A stretch of DNA of 64,000 bases, from positions 31,636 to 95,635 of the forward strand of contig NZ_NRRY01000017.1 in NCBI RefSeq assembly GCF_016583905.1, in the 5' to 3' direction. Position numbers and translations under genes: made by a program. Positions within the stretch are counted from its first letter, which is position 1; each line of letters opens with the position of its first letter. The notes below the pieces were generated by a model, which saw nothing but the letters and a program-made list of their open reading frames with translations, was not told the origin of the DNA and did not search any database. This document shows, in pieces, positions 22,243 through 31,733 of this stretch. The DNA is from Lamprobacter modestohalophilus (GTDB lineage: Bacteria > Pseudomonadota > Gammaproteobacteria > Chromatiales > Chromatiaceae).

Positions 22243-23292
22243 TTATTGAACAACGGACTGAGAGGCAACACGCTGCGACAGCGAAGGGCCACGACGCCAG
22301 AACTGGCGGAGCCCACCCCGGGTCAACTGCCAACGGCGACCATCGCAGAGATCGAGCTCGATGGCAGCGAGCTGGCCCGCGCGCAAGGCGGCGAATGCGC
22401 CCTCCAAGCGGGTCTCCAAACGCGCCGCAGCCACCGTCCAGAGCTCGGCATCGGCGTCGAGCATGCCGTCTGACATCTCATCGGCAACCATCAAGGTGCC
22501 AGGCTGATCGACGGGCGCCGCGGCTGACAAGACCTCGAGCCCGGCGGCCGCCGCCAAGCCCCGCGCCAAGGCATGATCAGTGCAGAGTCGCGACCAGCAT
22601 CGCGAGCGATTCGGCTCCAACGCCAGCGGCTGCCAGTGCCCAGCGCCCGAGATCCAGAGCGCATTCACCGCCGGTCGCCCACGCTCCTGCCGCGCCTGGT
22701 TGACCGGCGACTGGAACAGCAGCATCTGCAGCTCGGTCATCAGCGCAGCCCAACGGCGCGCGTCCGGGCCAGTCGGCAAGAAGCCATCGATGTGGCGCCC
22801 GATCACAGTCTCGAGCGGATGCGTCTCGATCTGCGGCGACTCGGCCAGCTCCAGGTACCAGCGCGAGGCCACCGGCGCCACCAGCCGCAGTCCATCGTCG
22901 ACAAGATGCGCGTTGACCTCCTGGACCAGCGCATCGGCTTCCGCCTGGCTGATGCCAAGATGGCGAGCATCAAACAACCGCAGCTGATCGCGATCCGGGC
23001 GCAGATGAACTGGATCGGCCTGCAGCACCACGCCCTGTCGATCCCAGCTCGGGGCATCCGCGGCGCGCGCATAGGGCGCACTCGACGCCGCACCGAACAG
23101 CTGCAACAAACGCTGTGTCAAGCCAGTTGGCTCGACCTGGGCCTTAGCATGCGGCGACCGACCGCGCTTGAGCAGCAGGTCGAGCACCGGTGTTGCTGGG
23201 ACTTGCTCAGGCAACAGCGGCACCGGACCCAGCAGACCCGGCGCAAGCACCCGTAACCCCGCCTGGGCCCCCTGGTCATGCTCGGTCATCAT
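22243..23292 (-). CDS. Phosphoglycerate-mutase-like protein (RpfE-like), function uncertain
   Basis: This 349-aa protein starts with L-R-V-L-A-P-G-L-L-G-P and carries R-W-Y-L, a R-H-I-D-G-F-L-P-T-G-P-D-A-R-R-W segment near the middle, and N-A-L-W-I-S-G-A-G. These are features of the family annotated as cofactor-independent phosphoglycerate mutase-like or RpfE regulatory proteins, often found near recJ in other proteobacteria. I do not see the metal-binding motifs needed for a true alkaline-phosphatase-type mutase, so the enzyme name should not be trusted. It lies 136 bp downstream of prfC on the same strand. Confidence 0.6.
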   Translation of the reverse strand: MMTEHDQGAQAGLRVLAPGLLGPVPLLPEQVPATPVLDLLLKRGRSPHAKAQVEPTGLTQRLLQLFGAASSAPYARAADAPSWDRQGVVLQADPVHLRPDRDQLRLFDARHLGISQAEADALVQEVNAHLVDDGLRLVAPVASRWYLELAESPQIETHPLETVIGRHIDGFLPTGPDARRWAALMTELQMLLFQSPVNQARQERGRPAVNALWISGAGHWQPLALEPNRSRCWSRLCTDHALARGLAAAAGLEVLSAAAPVDQPGTLMVADEMSDGMLDADAELWTVAAARLETRLEGAFAALRAGQLAAIELDLCDGRRWQLTRGGLRQFWRRGPSLSQRVASQSVVQ

Positions 23293-23428
23293 TGCACCTC
23301 AGTCAGGCTTGATGGATAGCAACAGCAAGGATCTGTTTCCATCCGTGTCCATCCGTGGTTCTCAGTCTTTAGGACGAGGGTATGAGGTTTATCGGAAATC
23401 GTTTAACGCCCTTGGCAAACCTCAAACC

Positions 23429-25009
23429 TCAAAGCTCACGCGTGGCGAGGAAGCGGATCTCCGGCCAACGCTCCTGGGTCAGGTCGAGATTGACCCGCGT
23501 CGGTGCCAGGTACACCAGCTGATCGTCGCCATCCAAGGCCAGGTTCTCGTAGGCCTTCTCCTGGAAGCGCGCAAGCATCTTCGGGTCATCGCACTCGACC
23601 CAGCGGGCGGTATTCACGCTGACCGCCTCAACCACCGCCTCGACCCCGTATTCGCCCTTGAGCCGATAGGCGGCCACCTCGAACTGCAGCACACCGACCG
23701 CGCCGAGGATGATGTCGTTGTTCTTCAGCGGCCGAAAGACCTGGGTCGCGCCCTCCTCACACAGCTGTAGTACGCCCTTCTGCAAGGCCTTGGTCTTCAG
23801 TGGGTCTTTGAGCACCACGCGCCGGAACAGCTCGGGGGCGAAATAGGGCACACCCTCGTACTTGAGGTCTTCGCCCTCGGTGAAGGTATCCCCGATCTGG
23901 ATGGTGCCATGGTTGTGCAGGCCGATGATGTCGCCCGGCCAGGCCTCCTCGACCTGCCGCCGCTCGTCGGCCTGGAAGGTGATGGCATTGGCCACCTGCA
24001 CCGACTTGCCGATGCGCACATGGCGCATCTTCATGCCCTTCTTGTAGCTACCCGAGCAGACACGCAGGAAGGCGACGCGGTCGCGATGCGCCGGGTCCAT
24101 GTTGGCCTGGATCTTGAAGACGAAGCCTGAGAATTTCGGCTCGCTCGGCTCGACCGGCCGCTCACGGGTCGTCCGCGCCAATGGCGGCGGCGCGTACTCG
24201 ACGAAGGCATCGAGCAGCTCCTTGACACCGAAGTTGTTGATCGCCGAGCCGAAGAACACCGGCGTCTGCTGACCGGCCAGGTAGTCATCCAGATCCAGAG
24301 GATGGCTCGCGCCTTGCACCAGCTCCAGTTCCTCGCGCAGCTCATCGGCCTGGTCGCCAAGCAGTTCGTCCATGCGCGGGTTGTTCAGCCCCTCGATCAC
24401 CTCGCCGGATTGGATGTGACCGCCGTGTGTCGCACTGAATAGATGGGTGCGATCATGGCGCAGGTCGTAAACGCCCTTGAAGCGTTTGCCCATGCCGATC
24501 GGCCAGGTCACCGGCGCGCAGCGGATCTGCAGCACGTTCTCGATCTCATCCAAGACCTCAATCGCATCCCGCCCCTCGCGGTCGAGCTTGTTGACGAAGG
24601 TCAGGATCGGTGTGCTGCGCAGCCGGCAGACATCCATCAGCTTGATGGTCCGCTCCTCGACGCCCTTGGCGACATCGATCACCATCAGGGCCGAGTCGAC
24701 CGCGGTCAGGGTGCGATAGGTATCCTCGGAGAAGTCGCCATGGCCCGGGGTATCGAGCAGGTTGACGATCGACTCATGGTAAGGAAACTGCATCACCGAG
24801 GAGGTGACCGAGATGCCGCGCTGCTTCTCCAGCTCCATCCAGTCGGAGGTCGCATGGCGCGCCGCCTTGCGGCCCTTGACGGTACCCGCGAGCTGGATGG
24901 CGCCGCCGAATAGCAGCAGTTTCTCGGTTAAGGTGGTCTTACCGGCATCTGGATGCGAGATGATCGCAAAGGTACGCCGGCGGTGGAGCTGTTCTTCCAG
25001 CTGGGACAT
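23429..25009 (-). CDS. prfC: Peptide chain release factor 3
   Basis: RF3 is the GTPase that removes RF1 and RF2 from the ribosome after termination. The 526-aa protein has G1 S-H-P-D-A-G-K-T at about 19-26, the switch [10 protein letters not shown]3 D-T-P-G-H-G-D-F and G4 N-K-L-D. The RF3-specific C-terminal domain follows, with P-E-L-F-R-R-V and Q-F-E-V-A-A-Y-R-L. Length and start (M-S-Q-L-E-E-Q) match the family. The gene is divergent from the antiporter gene. Confidence 0.97.
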   Translation of the reverse strand: MSQLEEQLHRRRTFAIISHPDAGKTTLTEKLLLFGGAIQLAGTVKGRKAARHATSDWMELEKQRGISVTSSVMQFPYHESIVNLLDTPGHGDFSEDTYRTLTAVDSALMVIDVAKGVEERTIKLMDVCRLRSTPILTFVNKLDREGRDAIEVLDEIENVLQIRCAPVTWPIGMGKRFKGVYDLRHDRTHLFSATHGGHIQSGEVIEGLNNPRMDELLGDQADELREELELVQGASHPLDLDDYLAGQQTPVFFGSAINNFGVKELLDAFVEYAPPPLARTTRERPVEPSEPKFSGFVFKIQANMDPAHRDRVAFLRVCSGSYKKGMKMRHVRIGKSVQVANAITFQADERRQVEEAWPGDIIGLHNHGTIQIGDTFTEGEDLKYEGVPYFAPELFRRVVLKDPLKTKALQKGVLQLCEEGATQVFRPLKNNDIILGAVGVLQFEVAAYRLKGEYGVEAVVEAVSVNTARWVECDDPKMLARFQEKAYENLALDGDDQLVYLAPTRVNLDLTQERWPEIRFLATREL

Positions 25010-25137
25010 GATCTCTAGCTGCCGTGGTTGGCGCGTCGCAAAACCCGCTAGTGTAACCGAGGCTTGGCTGTGGCGGTGTCAGAACCTAAACGATCAGGCC
25101 CGGATCGCTGCTCGTGCTAGTGTATGAATTGGTTCTG

Positions 25138-26826
25138 ATGATGGGTGAATTCATGCCGATTAGCCTACCAATCCTCGATCCATTCACCGAGCTGGCGCTG
25201 CTGCTGGTCCTCGCGGCGGCGGCGGGCGCGCTCGCGGTGCGACTGCGCCAGCCAGTGCTGATCGCCTACATCATCGTCGGTATCGCGGTCGGTCCGGCCG
25301 GGTTCGAGCTGGTGAAATCGCACGATCAGGTCAGCGTACTGGCGCAGATCGGCGTCTCGGTGCTGCTGTTCGTGGTCGGGCTCAAGCTCGATCTCACGCG
25401 CGTGCGCGACATCGGCAAGGTTGCGCTGGCCACCGGCCTAGGCCAGCTCGCCTTCACCATCGTCTTCGGCTTCCTGCTCATCCTGGCGCTTGGCAAAGGC
25501 GTGGTCGAAGCGCTCTATATCGCCGTCGCCCTGACCTTCTCGAGCACCATCATCATCGTCAAGCTGCTCTCGGACAAGGGCGAGCTCGATGCCTTGCACG
25601 GGCGCATCGCCATCGGCTTCCTGATCGTGCAGGACATCGCCGTGGTGGTGGCGATGATGGCGATGAGCGCGCTCGGCACTGGCGGCGACGCGCCAGCCTG
25701 GGAGATCGCCGTCTCGCTACTGGGTCGCATCCTCGGCGCGGCCCTGCTGATGTTCCTGCTCATGCGTTATCTGATCCCGCCCCTGCTGCGCAGCATGGCG
25801 CGCTCGCAGGAACTGCTGTTGATCTTTGCCATCGCCTGGGGCACCGGGCTGGCCGCACTCGGCGAATGGGTTGGTTTTTCTAAAGAGGCCGGGGCCTTCC
25901 TGGCCGGATTCTCGCTCGCCTCCACCGTCTACCGCGAGGCGATCAGCGCGCGCCTGAGTGGCATCCGTGATTTCCTGCTGCTGTTTTTCTTCGTCGACCT
26001 GGGCGCCGAGCTCGATTTCTCAACCCTCGGCGCCGAGGTCTTGCCGGCGATCCTGCTCTCGCTCTTCGTGCTCATCGGCAATCCGCTGATCGTCATGGCC
26101 ATCATGGGCGTGATGGGCTACCGCAAGCGCACCGGCTTCCTGGCCGGACTGACCGTCGCCCAGATCAGCGAGTTCTCGATCGTCTTCATCGCCATGGGCA
26201 TTGGGCTTGGCCACATCGGCGTCGAGGCGCTTGGCGTGACGACCCTGGTCGGTATCGTCACCATCACCCTGTCAACCTATATGATCCTGTATTCCCAGCC
26301 GTTGTATCGGTTGCTGGCGCCGCTGCTCGGCGTCTTCGAGCGCCGCACGCCCTTCCGCGAGATCGCGGCGGAAGCGCAGGTGTCCGCGGATCTGCGCCCT
26401 CAGGTATTAGTGCTTGGTCTCGGCCGCTATGGGCTACGCTTGGCGAGGCGCTTGCGTGCCGCAGATCTGCGCGTGCTGGGGGTTGATTGTGACCCTGATC
26501 TGGTGCGTAGCCTTGCTCAAGACCCACTCCCGGTCTGCTTTGGCGATGGCCACGACCCGGCGTTTCTCGACACCTTGCCGTTGGATGGCTTGCAATGGGT
26601 GATCAGCACCCTGCCGGATATCGACTCGAATCGGATGCTGTTACAGGCCTTGGCGGAGCGCCGCTTCAACGGCGAGATCGCCGTAGTTGCGCGCGATGAG
26701 GCCCGTGGCGCCCAGCTCTGGCGTGCCGGGGCGCCGATCATCCTCTACCCGTTCCGCGATGCAGTGGATTTCGCCGCTGACAACATCATCGACATCCAGC
26801 GCAAACGCACCGCTGAAGGGCGCTAG
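25138..26826 (+). CDS. CPA2-family cation:proton antiporter with TrkA-N domain (KefB-like)
   Basis: This integral membrane antiporter has about 12 hydrophobic segments over residues 10-390 (family Na_H_Exchanger, PF00999). A cytosolic Rossmann-type TrkA-N domain begins at V-L-V-L-G-L-G-R-Y-G near residue 420 and would bind NAD(H) to gate transport. It likely exports K+ or Na+ in exchange for protons. Start codons are crowded: ATG 25138, 25141 and 25153 all fit, while the longer frame from 25114 starts GTG and adds nothing conserved. No Kef ancillary subunit lies nearby. Confidence 0.88.
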   Translation: MMGEFMPISLPILDPFTELALLLVLAAAAGALAVRLRQPVLIAYIIVGIAVGPAGFELVKSHDQVSVLAQIGVSVLLFVVGLKLDLTRVRDIGKVALATGLGQLAFTIVFGFLLILALGKGVVEALYIAVALTFSSTIIIVKLLSDKGELDALHGRIAIGFLIVQDIAVVVAMMAMSALGTGGDAPAWEIAVSLLGRILGAALLMFLLMRYLIPPLLRSMARSQELLLIFAIAWGTGLAALGEWVGFSKEAGAFLAGFSLASTVYREAISARLSGIRDFLLLFFFVDLGAELDFSTLGAEVLPAILLSLFVLIGNPLIVMAIMGVMGYRKRTGFLAGLTVAQISEFSIVFIAMGIGLGHIGVEALGVTTLVGIVTITLSTYMILYSQPLYRLLAPLLGVFERRTPFREIAAEAQVSADLRPQVLVLGLGRYGLRLARRLRAADLRVLGVDCDPDLVRSLAQDPLPVCFGDGHDPAFLDTLPLDGLQWVISTLPDIDSNRMLLQALAERRFNGEIAVVARDEARGAQLWRAGAPIILYPFRDAVDFAADNIIDIQRKRTAEGR

Positions 26827-26896
26827 GCGATGACCGGAACAGCGCGTAGCGAGCGAAAAGACCCGCAAGGCGGGCTGCGCTTTGACAGCAATCGCC

Positions 26897-27877
26897 TTAG
26901 GCAACGACTGGGCAGATGAAGCCCGCGGGCTTCACCGCCAACACCGCGCAGTCGATCCGCTGCAGCACTGCCTCAGCGGTATTGCCGATCAACAGCCCGG
27001 AAATACCCGTGCGTCCCAGCGTCCCCAGCACCAGGATGTCGGCTTCAATACGCTTCGCGAGCGCCGGCAGCTCCTCGCGCGGAGAGCCTTTGCGCAGATG
27101 CCGTATCGGTTTCAGCCAGCGCAAGGCCTCGGCGCCGAGCCGGGACTCGAGATCCGCCAATGCCTGTTCCAGCGCCTGGCTATGACTGCGGCGCTCGGCC
27201 TCGATGTAGGCAGTGATCTTGGTCTCGGCCGGTGTCACGATCATGCCGCCGCGCAAGATCGGCTCGCCGAGCGCGGCCCAGACGTGCGCGACGTGCAATT
27301 CGGCAAATTCCGAGGTCGCAAGCGTGGCCGCGAGATCCAGGATGGTAGCATTCAGCGCCTGCTGCTGCGCTTGCTCCTTGTTCGACGCAAGCGGCTCCAC
27401 ATCTACCGCCGCCAGCACACGGCGGTAATTCAAGTCATCCTGCGGTCGGCCCAGCCAGAGCGGGCAGGGACATTTGCGCAGCAGATGCAGGTCCTCGCTG
27501 CCGAACAACGCGGCCATCGGCGGCTTATCGCCAACGCATTTCATGACCAGGTCGTGGTCGTGCCGCAACACCTCCCGAATCACCTCGACAAACAGTTTTC
27601 CGGTCAGCACCTTGGTCTCGATCGCGACCCTCCCTCGCAGTGGCTCGACCAGCGCACTTAGGCGCTGCTGACTCTCAGCAAGGCTCGCCGCTTGCAGGTC
27701 ATCAGTCGTCAGATCCAGGCCTTCCAATGGTGTTCCAGCCGGTAGCGACTCGATCACCGAGACCACCTTGAGCCGGGCCTGATTGCCTCGCGCTAACGCG
27801 ACGGCACGCTCCAGACCGCAAGGCTGCTCGGCCTCCTGATCCAAGACATAGAGGATGTTGGTAAAGTGCTTCATCAC
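26897..27877 (-). CDS. Tandem-domain universal stress protein (UspE-like)
   Basis: Two UspA folds are joined in 326 aa, the first at about 3-145 and the second at about 155-315. The second ends with the ATP-binding signature G-T-L-G-R-T-G-I-S-G-L-L-I-G-N-T-A-E. The first begins with I-L-Y-V-L-D. This architecture matches UspE-type stress proteins. It stands alone on the minus strand between an antiporter gene and a methyltransferase gene. Confidence 0.88.
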   Translation of the reverse strand: MMKHFTNILYVLDQEAEQPCGLERAVALARGNQARLKVVSVIESLPAGTPLEGLDLTTDDLQAASLAESQQRLSALVEPLRGRVAIETKVLTGKLFVEVIREVLRHDHDLVMKCVGDKPPMAALFGSEDLHLLRKCPCPLWLGRPQDDLNYRRVLAAVDVEPLASNKEQAQQQALNATILDLAATLATSEFAELHVAHVWAALGEPILRGGMIVTPAETKITAYIEAERRSHSQALEQALADLESRLGAEALRWLKPIRHLRKGSPREELPALAKRIEADILVLGTLGRTGISGLLIGNTAEAVLQRIDCAVLAVKPAGFICPVVA

Positions 27878-28073
27878 TGATCCGCGCCTCGGTAAAGGAT
27901 GCGTGTCTTGGCTAACAGTCGCTTCGGCAAGTCTCTCGGTCCAGCCTCAAGATACCTGGGATCCGAGCAAGGCGGGCGCCATCTGCTGTGCATCCTGTTG
28001 ACAACATCCTGTTGACAACATTCTAGCCTCGAAGGTCATAGTGAACCTTCACTGAACCTTATCGTCGACTTTG

Positions 28074-28763
28074 ATGCACTGGAATCACGAAGCCACCACA
28101 GCACTGCATGAAGAGCGCCTCGAGGCAGTCATCGACGCCGTGCGAGCAAGCGGCGCCCGTAGCCTGCTCGATCTTGGCTGTGGCGACGGGGATCTGCTGG
28201 TGCGACTCGCGCAGGAGCCCGGGCTCGAGCGACTCCTAGGACTCGATCTCGATGCCCGCAGCCTGGAACAGGTGCGACTGCGGCTCGATGCGATCGCCAC
28301 CGAGCCAGGCAAGACGCCTGGTAGCAACCACCATCCACTCGATCACAGCATCGAACTGCGGCACGGTTCGCTGTGCAAACCCGATGCGGGCCTCCTCGGC
28401 TTCGACTGCGTCCTCCTGATCGAGACCATCGAGCACATCGACCCTCGGGATCTGGCCCAAGTGGAGCAAGCAATCTTTGCCCGGATGCGCCCGCAAACGG
28501 TGATCATCACCACCCCGAATGCCGAGTACAACCCGCTGCTCGAGGTGCCTCCGAACCGCTTTCGCCATCCCGATCATCGCTTTGAATGGGACCGCCCGCG
28601 GTTCCAGCGCTGGGCGCGTGGTGTTGCGCAACGGCACGGCTACGGGCTCCGCTGCCGCGACATCGGCGGCGTGCATCCGGTTTATGGCGGCGCCAGCCAG
28701 ATGGCGCTGTATCGGCGCGACCGACCTGAGCAGGCGCAACCGCGTCCAGGCGGATGGCTCTGA
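28074..28763 (+). CDS. Stand-alone Hen1-type RNA 3'-terminal 2'-O-methyltransferase
   Basis: This 229-aa class I methyltransferase has the SAM motif L-L-D-L-G-C-G-D-G near residue 36. The Hen1 hallmark metal-binding set is also visible: E-T-I-E-H-I-D (Glu-x-x-Glu-His) near 120, then T-P-N-A-E-Y-N and R-H-P-D-H-R-F-E-W. Hen1 methylates the 2'-OH of the 3'-terminal nucleotide of RNA. In bacteria it usually sits at the C-terminus of a roughly 460-residue protein beside Pnkp as an RNA-repair pair. Here only the methyltransferase domain is present and no pnkp is in the window. The start is ATG 28074. The frame also allows TTG at 28071. Confidence 0.85.
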   Translation: MHWNHEATTALHEERLEAVIDAVRASGARSLLDLGCGDGDLLVRLAQEPGLERLLGLDLDARSLEQVRLRLDAIATEPGKTPGSNHHPLDHSIELRHGSLCKPDAGLLGFDCVLLIETIEHIDPRDLAQVEQAIFARMRPQTVIITTPNAEYNPLLEVPPNRFRHPDHRFEWDRPRFQRWARGVAQRHGYGLRCRDIGGVHPVYGGASQMALYRRDRPEQAQPRPGGWL

Positions 28764-28808
28764 ATCCGAGCGCCAGGATCGCAACAGTGAATCCAGTGCA
28801 GCGGCGGG

Positions 28809-30563
28809 TCAGTCTGAGCACTCGACTCGATCCCGCCCATTCGCCTTGGCTCGATAGAGTGCACGGTCAGCGCGTTGCAGCAGCTCGTCCGCATCGCGCT
28901 CGACGTCCAGCCAACTCGCAATGCCCACCGAGAGCGTCACTGGCTCGAGACGCTGACCGTCGTAGTCGATCTGATCCGTCTTCACCAACTGCCGTAATGT
29001 CTCGGCGCAACGACGGGCATCGTCCATCCCAGCGCCGGGCATGACGACGACAAACTCTTCACCGCCATAGCGACAAGCCAGATCGGTGTGACGAAACACC
29101 CTATGCAGATGACTGGCCACACGCTGCAAGACGGCATCGCCCGCGGCATGACCGTGACGATCGTTGAAACGCTTGAAGTGGTCGATATCGCAGATCAATA
29201 CCGATAACGACGACTGCTGACGCTTGGCCAACGCCAGCTCTCGGGGCAGGGTTTCATCGAGGAAACGGCGATTCTTCAGCCCAGTCAGTGAATCTTGTAA
29301 GGCCAGCTGCTCCAATTCCAGGGTACGCGCCTGCACCTGCTGCTCGAGGGAGGCATTCAGCAGCCGCAGCGCATGCTGCATCCGCGCGTAATGGGTCAGC
29401 GAGACGACCACCACGGCCAAGGCGAAGCCAAGCGAGCCCCAGCCGAGCGGAACCTGCCCCCAAGGCAGCACATTGTGCGCAACCGCCATGTCCAACAGGA
29501 GCAGCAGACTCAAGAGCGCATAGGCGGCGAGGATGAGGTGCTGATCGCGCGTGCCACGACGAAAAAAGCGCAGGGCCGGCAGCAACATCACCAAGAGGCT
29601 GACCAGGAACAGCAGATCGAACACCGGATAGGTCTCAGCCAAGGAGACGACGCCAACCCATGAGAGCGAAAGGGCTGCGAACAGATAGGCCAGGTTGAGC
29701 ATCCAGATCAGCCCAAGCAGCCGCTGAAAGGCCGGCCGCAGCCACTGCTGCAGTAGCATCGCCATGGCGACGGGGAGCAGGAAGTAGCCGGCGGCGCCGA
29801 GATAATCCCAGAACAGCGGCGCATCGAACAGCAACAGATTGGCCTGAGCGCCGCTGAGCACCGTACTCCCTGAGGCGAGCGCAAACAGCGCCAACGACGC
29901 GAACACGCCGCGCTCCGGTTGCACGAGCGCAAAGAGCAGCGACAGCAAGCCAATGAGCAGCGTCAAACCGCTTGCAATCAAACGTCCGATAGAGCCACTC
30001 ACCAGCCTGCGCAGCAGGTCGATCCGCTCCAACACCTGGACCTCGCCCCAGAGTCCGATGTCCTTGTAATCGGAAAAGATGCGAAAGTAGATCAGCTCCC
30101 CCGCACTGTCCTGCGGCAGCGACACCATGTGCCAGGGCCAGCCCTCAAACCGCCCTCGCCCCGCATCATCGAAACGACCGTACTGATAGAGCTTGCGCCC
30201 ATCCAGATAGATCTCGACGATCAGATCGACACTGAAGAGATATAGCACCGGGTCACGCCAGTCACCTTCAGGGAGGGTGGTGCGAACCCACAGATTGGTC
30301 TGGCCATTGCGGCCTGGCGGATTGGACGGAAATCCGATCGCGGACCAGGCTGCGGACGACTGATCTAGGGTCCAGACCGGCACACCCTCGGCATTGAACG
30401 GCGAATCCCCCCAGCGGTACTCCCAGCCTTCGGCCAAATCCATCGCCGCAAGCTCGGACACAGGCCCGAGCCAAAGCCCACCAAGCAAGCCGAGCAGCAG
30501 CAGCAGACTGCTAGCCTTCGCGCCCATCACAGGGGTCAACAACAGCTTGGCGTTCACGAGCAA
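28809..30563 (-). CDS. Diguanylate cyclase with 7TM-DISM sensor
   Basis: This protein makes cyclic di-GMP. Its 584 aa start with a signal anchor, then an extracellular 7TMR-DISM-type beta-sandwich at about 40-180 and seven hydrophobic segments at about 190-395. A short coiled coil follows, then a GGDEF domain with G-G-E-E-F near 498. The metal-binding D-I-D-H-F-K and the inhibitory I-site R-x-x-D (R-H-T-D, five residues before G-G-E-E-F) are present, so it is probably active and feedback-controlled. The ligand of the sensor is unknown. It is convergent with the Hen1 gene. Confidence 0.9.
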   Translation of the reverse strand: MLVNAKLLLTPVMGAKASSLLLLLGLLGGLWLGPVSELAAMDLAEGWEYRWGDSPFNAEGVPVWTLDQSSAAWSAIGFPSNPPGRNGQTNLWVRTTLPEGDWRDPVLYLFSVDLIVEIYLDGRKLYQYGRFDDAGRGRFEGWPWHMVSLPQDSAGELIYFRIFSDYKDIGLWGEVQVLERIDLLRRLVSGSIGRLIASGLTLLIGLLSLLFALVQPERGVFASLALFALASGSTVLSGAQANLLLFDAPLFWDYLGAAGYFLLPVAMAMLLQQWLRPAFQRLLGLIWMLNLAYLFAALSLSWVGVVSLAETYPVFDLLFLVSLLVMLLPALRFFRRGTRDQHLILAAYALLSLLLLLDMAVAHNVLPWGQVPLGWGSLGFALAVVVVSLTHYARMQHALRLLNASLEQQVQARTLELEQLALQDSLTGLKNRRFLDETLPRELALAKRQQSSLSVLICDIDHFKRFNDRHGHAAGDAVLQRVASHLHRVFRHTDLACRYGGEEFVVVMPGAGMDDARRCAETLRQLVKTDQIDYDGQRLEPVTLSVGIASWLDVERDADELLQRADRALYRAKANGRDRVECSD

Positions 30564-30666
30564 TCTTGCGTGGTCAGCGATCGGGAATGGCTAGCGTCTG
30601 GGGTCGACTTTGAAGTTGAGCTTCATACTTGTGATCCATCCGCTTGGCTGGCAAATGGACGGCTGC

Positions 30667-31554
30667 TTAGAGCAAGCGACGATTCTTGCTCTGCATACGT
30701 CGATAAAGCTCATCCATCACCGCGATGAAGGACTGATCCCGATCCCAGAAGGGCGGAAAGTCGCCACCCTTCTTCACCAGCACCGCAGAGACGCGATCAT
30801 GCCCCGGTGCGATTGCAGCCTCAGGCTCGGTGGGCAATGGAACGCGCCCACGCCAAAAGCCCTGCGGATCGAGGGCCTGCTGCGGCCAGGCGCTCGCCGC
30901 GCTCGTCACCTCGTCAGCCAGAGGCCGCAGCGGCGGATATAACGACGTCACCGGCTCCAATGGCGCCTGGTCATCCTCCGTCATCAAAGGCGCAAGCGCC
31001 TGCCCAAACGGGGTCTTCGCAAGCTCGGTACGCAGCTCGTTGCGCGCCAAGCCACGCAGCTCGAACAGCAGCAGCGGATCATGATCGAGCTGCTCGGCCA
31101 GCCGATAATAGACGCCCGCGATGTGCTTACAGGGATTCGCCCAATCCGGACAAGAGCAGTCGGTGCGCTTGAAGTCTTTCTCTGTGCGCGGTAGCAGCCC
31201 GAACCCAGATTCAGCAAAGGCCGCATCGATCCCTTCAGGCATCTCATTCATCAACAGATGACTGACCAGATCGGCACGCCCGCCAAGCTGCGCGATCAAA
31301 GTCTTACGCGCCTTCGCCGGAATCGGATCGAGCTGAATCGCAACCTGATAACGCGGCTCCTTGGTCACCCCAAAATAGGGATTGATATTCCCACGCACCG
31401 TCGCGCTCACAACCCCCTTCGCACTGATCTCAAAGCTCAGAATACGCCGCGGACTCGCATAAGAACGCCCACGCTGCAAACGCCCAGCATCCATCTGCTG
31501 CTCCAACGCAGCAATAAAACGCTGCCCCCACCAAGTCTTACCACGGCTACTCAT
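30667..31554 (-). CDS. SWIM zinc-finger protein, partner of SNF2 helicase
   Basis: This 295-aa protein carries the SWIM motif C-x-C-x(n)-C-x-H (C-S-C-P-D-W-A-N-P-C-K-H) at about residues 131-142, a zinc-binding element for nucleic acid or protein contact. SWIM genes of this type typically lie beside a SNF2 helicase. Here the helicase lies just upstream in the same operon with a small ORF between. GGAGG sits 7 bases before the ATG, and the ATG overlaps the stop of the small ORF (ATGA). Its exact job in the pair is not established. Confidence 0.88.
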   Translation of the reverse strand: MSSRGKTWWGQRFIAALEQQMDAGRLQRGRSYASPRRILSFEISAKGVVSATVRGNINPYFGVTKEPRYQVAIQLDPIPAKARKTLIAQLGGRADLVSHLLMNEMPEGIDAAFAESGFGLLPRTEKDFKRTDCSCPDWANPCKHIAGVYYRLAEQLDHDPLLLFELRGLARNELRTELAKTPFGQALAPLMTEDDQAPLEPVTSLYPPLRPLADEVTSAASAWPQQALDPQGFWRGRVPLPTEPEAAIAPGHDRVSAVLVKKGGDFPPFWDRDQSFIAVMDELYRRMQSKNRRLL

Positions 31555-31733
31555 CTCAAGCCTCCTCCAAACTCACCACTTAGGGCCATGACCATCTCTT
31601 CGCCCACATCGGCCACCGAATCTGTAGTCAGACCATCTTGGCCTGACAAAATCAGGGATGGAAGCCCTGACTCCGCAGCGATCGCTAGCAGCCGGAACGA
31701 ACGACGATCAAGGCACCACTCGCCACTCGACAT
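31551..31733 (-). CDS. Small ORF (60 aa) coupled between SNF2 and SWIM genes
   Basis: The frame begins with an ATG that shares its A with the TGA stop of the SNF2 gene (TGATG at 31735-31731). It ends with a TGA overlapping the SWIM ATG (ATGA at 31554-31551). It fills the 180-bp gap exactly, which is unlikely by chance and suggests translational coupling through the operon. The peptide starts M-S-S-G-E-W and ends G-E-F-G-G-G-L-R. I recognise no family. A small non-coding spacer with lucky overlaps remains possible. Confidence 0.5.
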   Translation of the reverse strand: MSSGEWCLDRRSFRLLAIAAESGLPSLILSGQDGLTTDSVADVGEEMVMALSGEFGGGLR

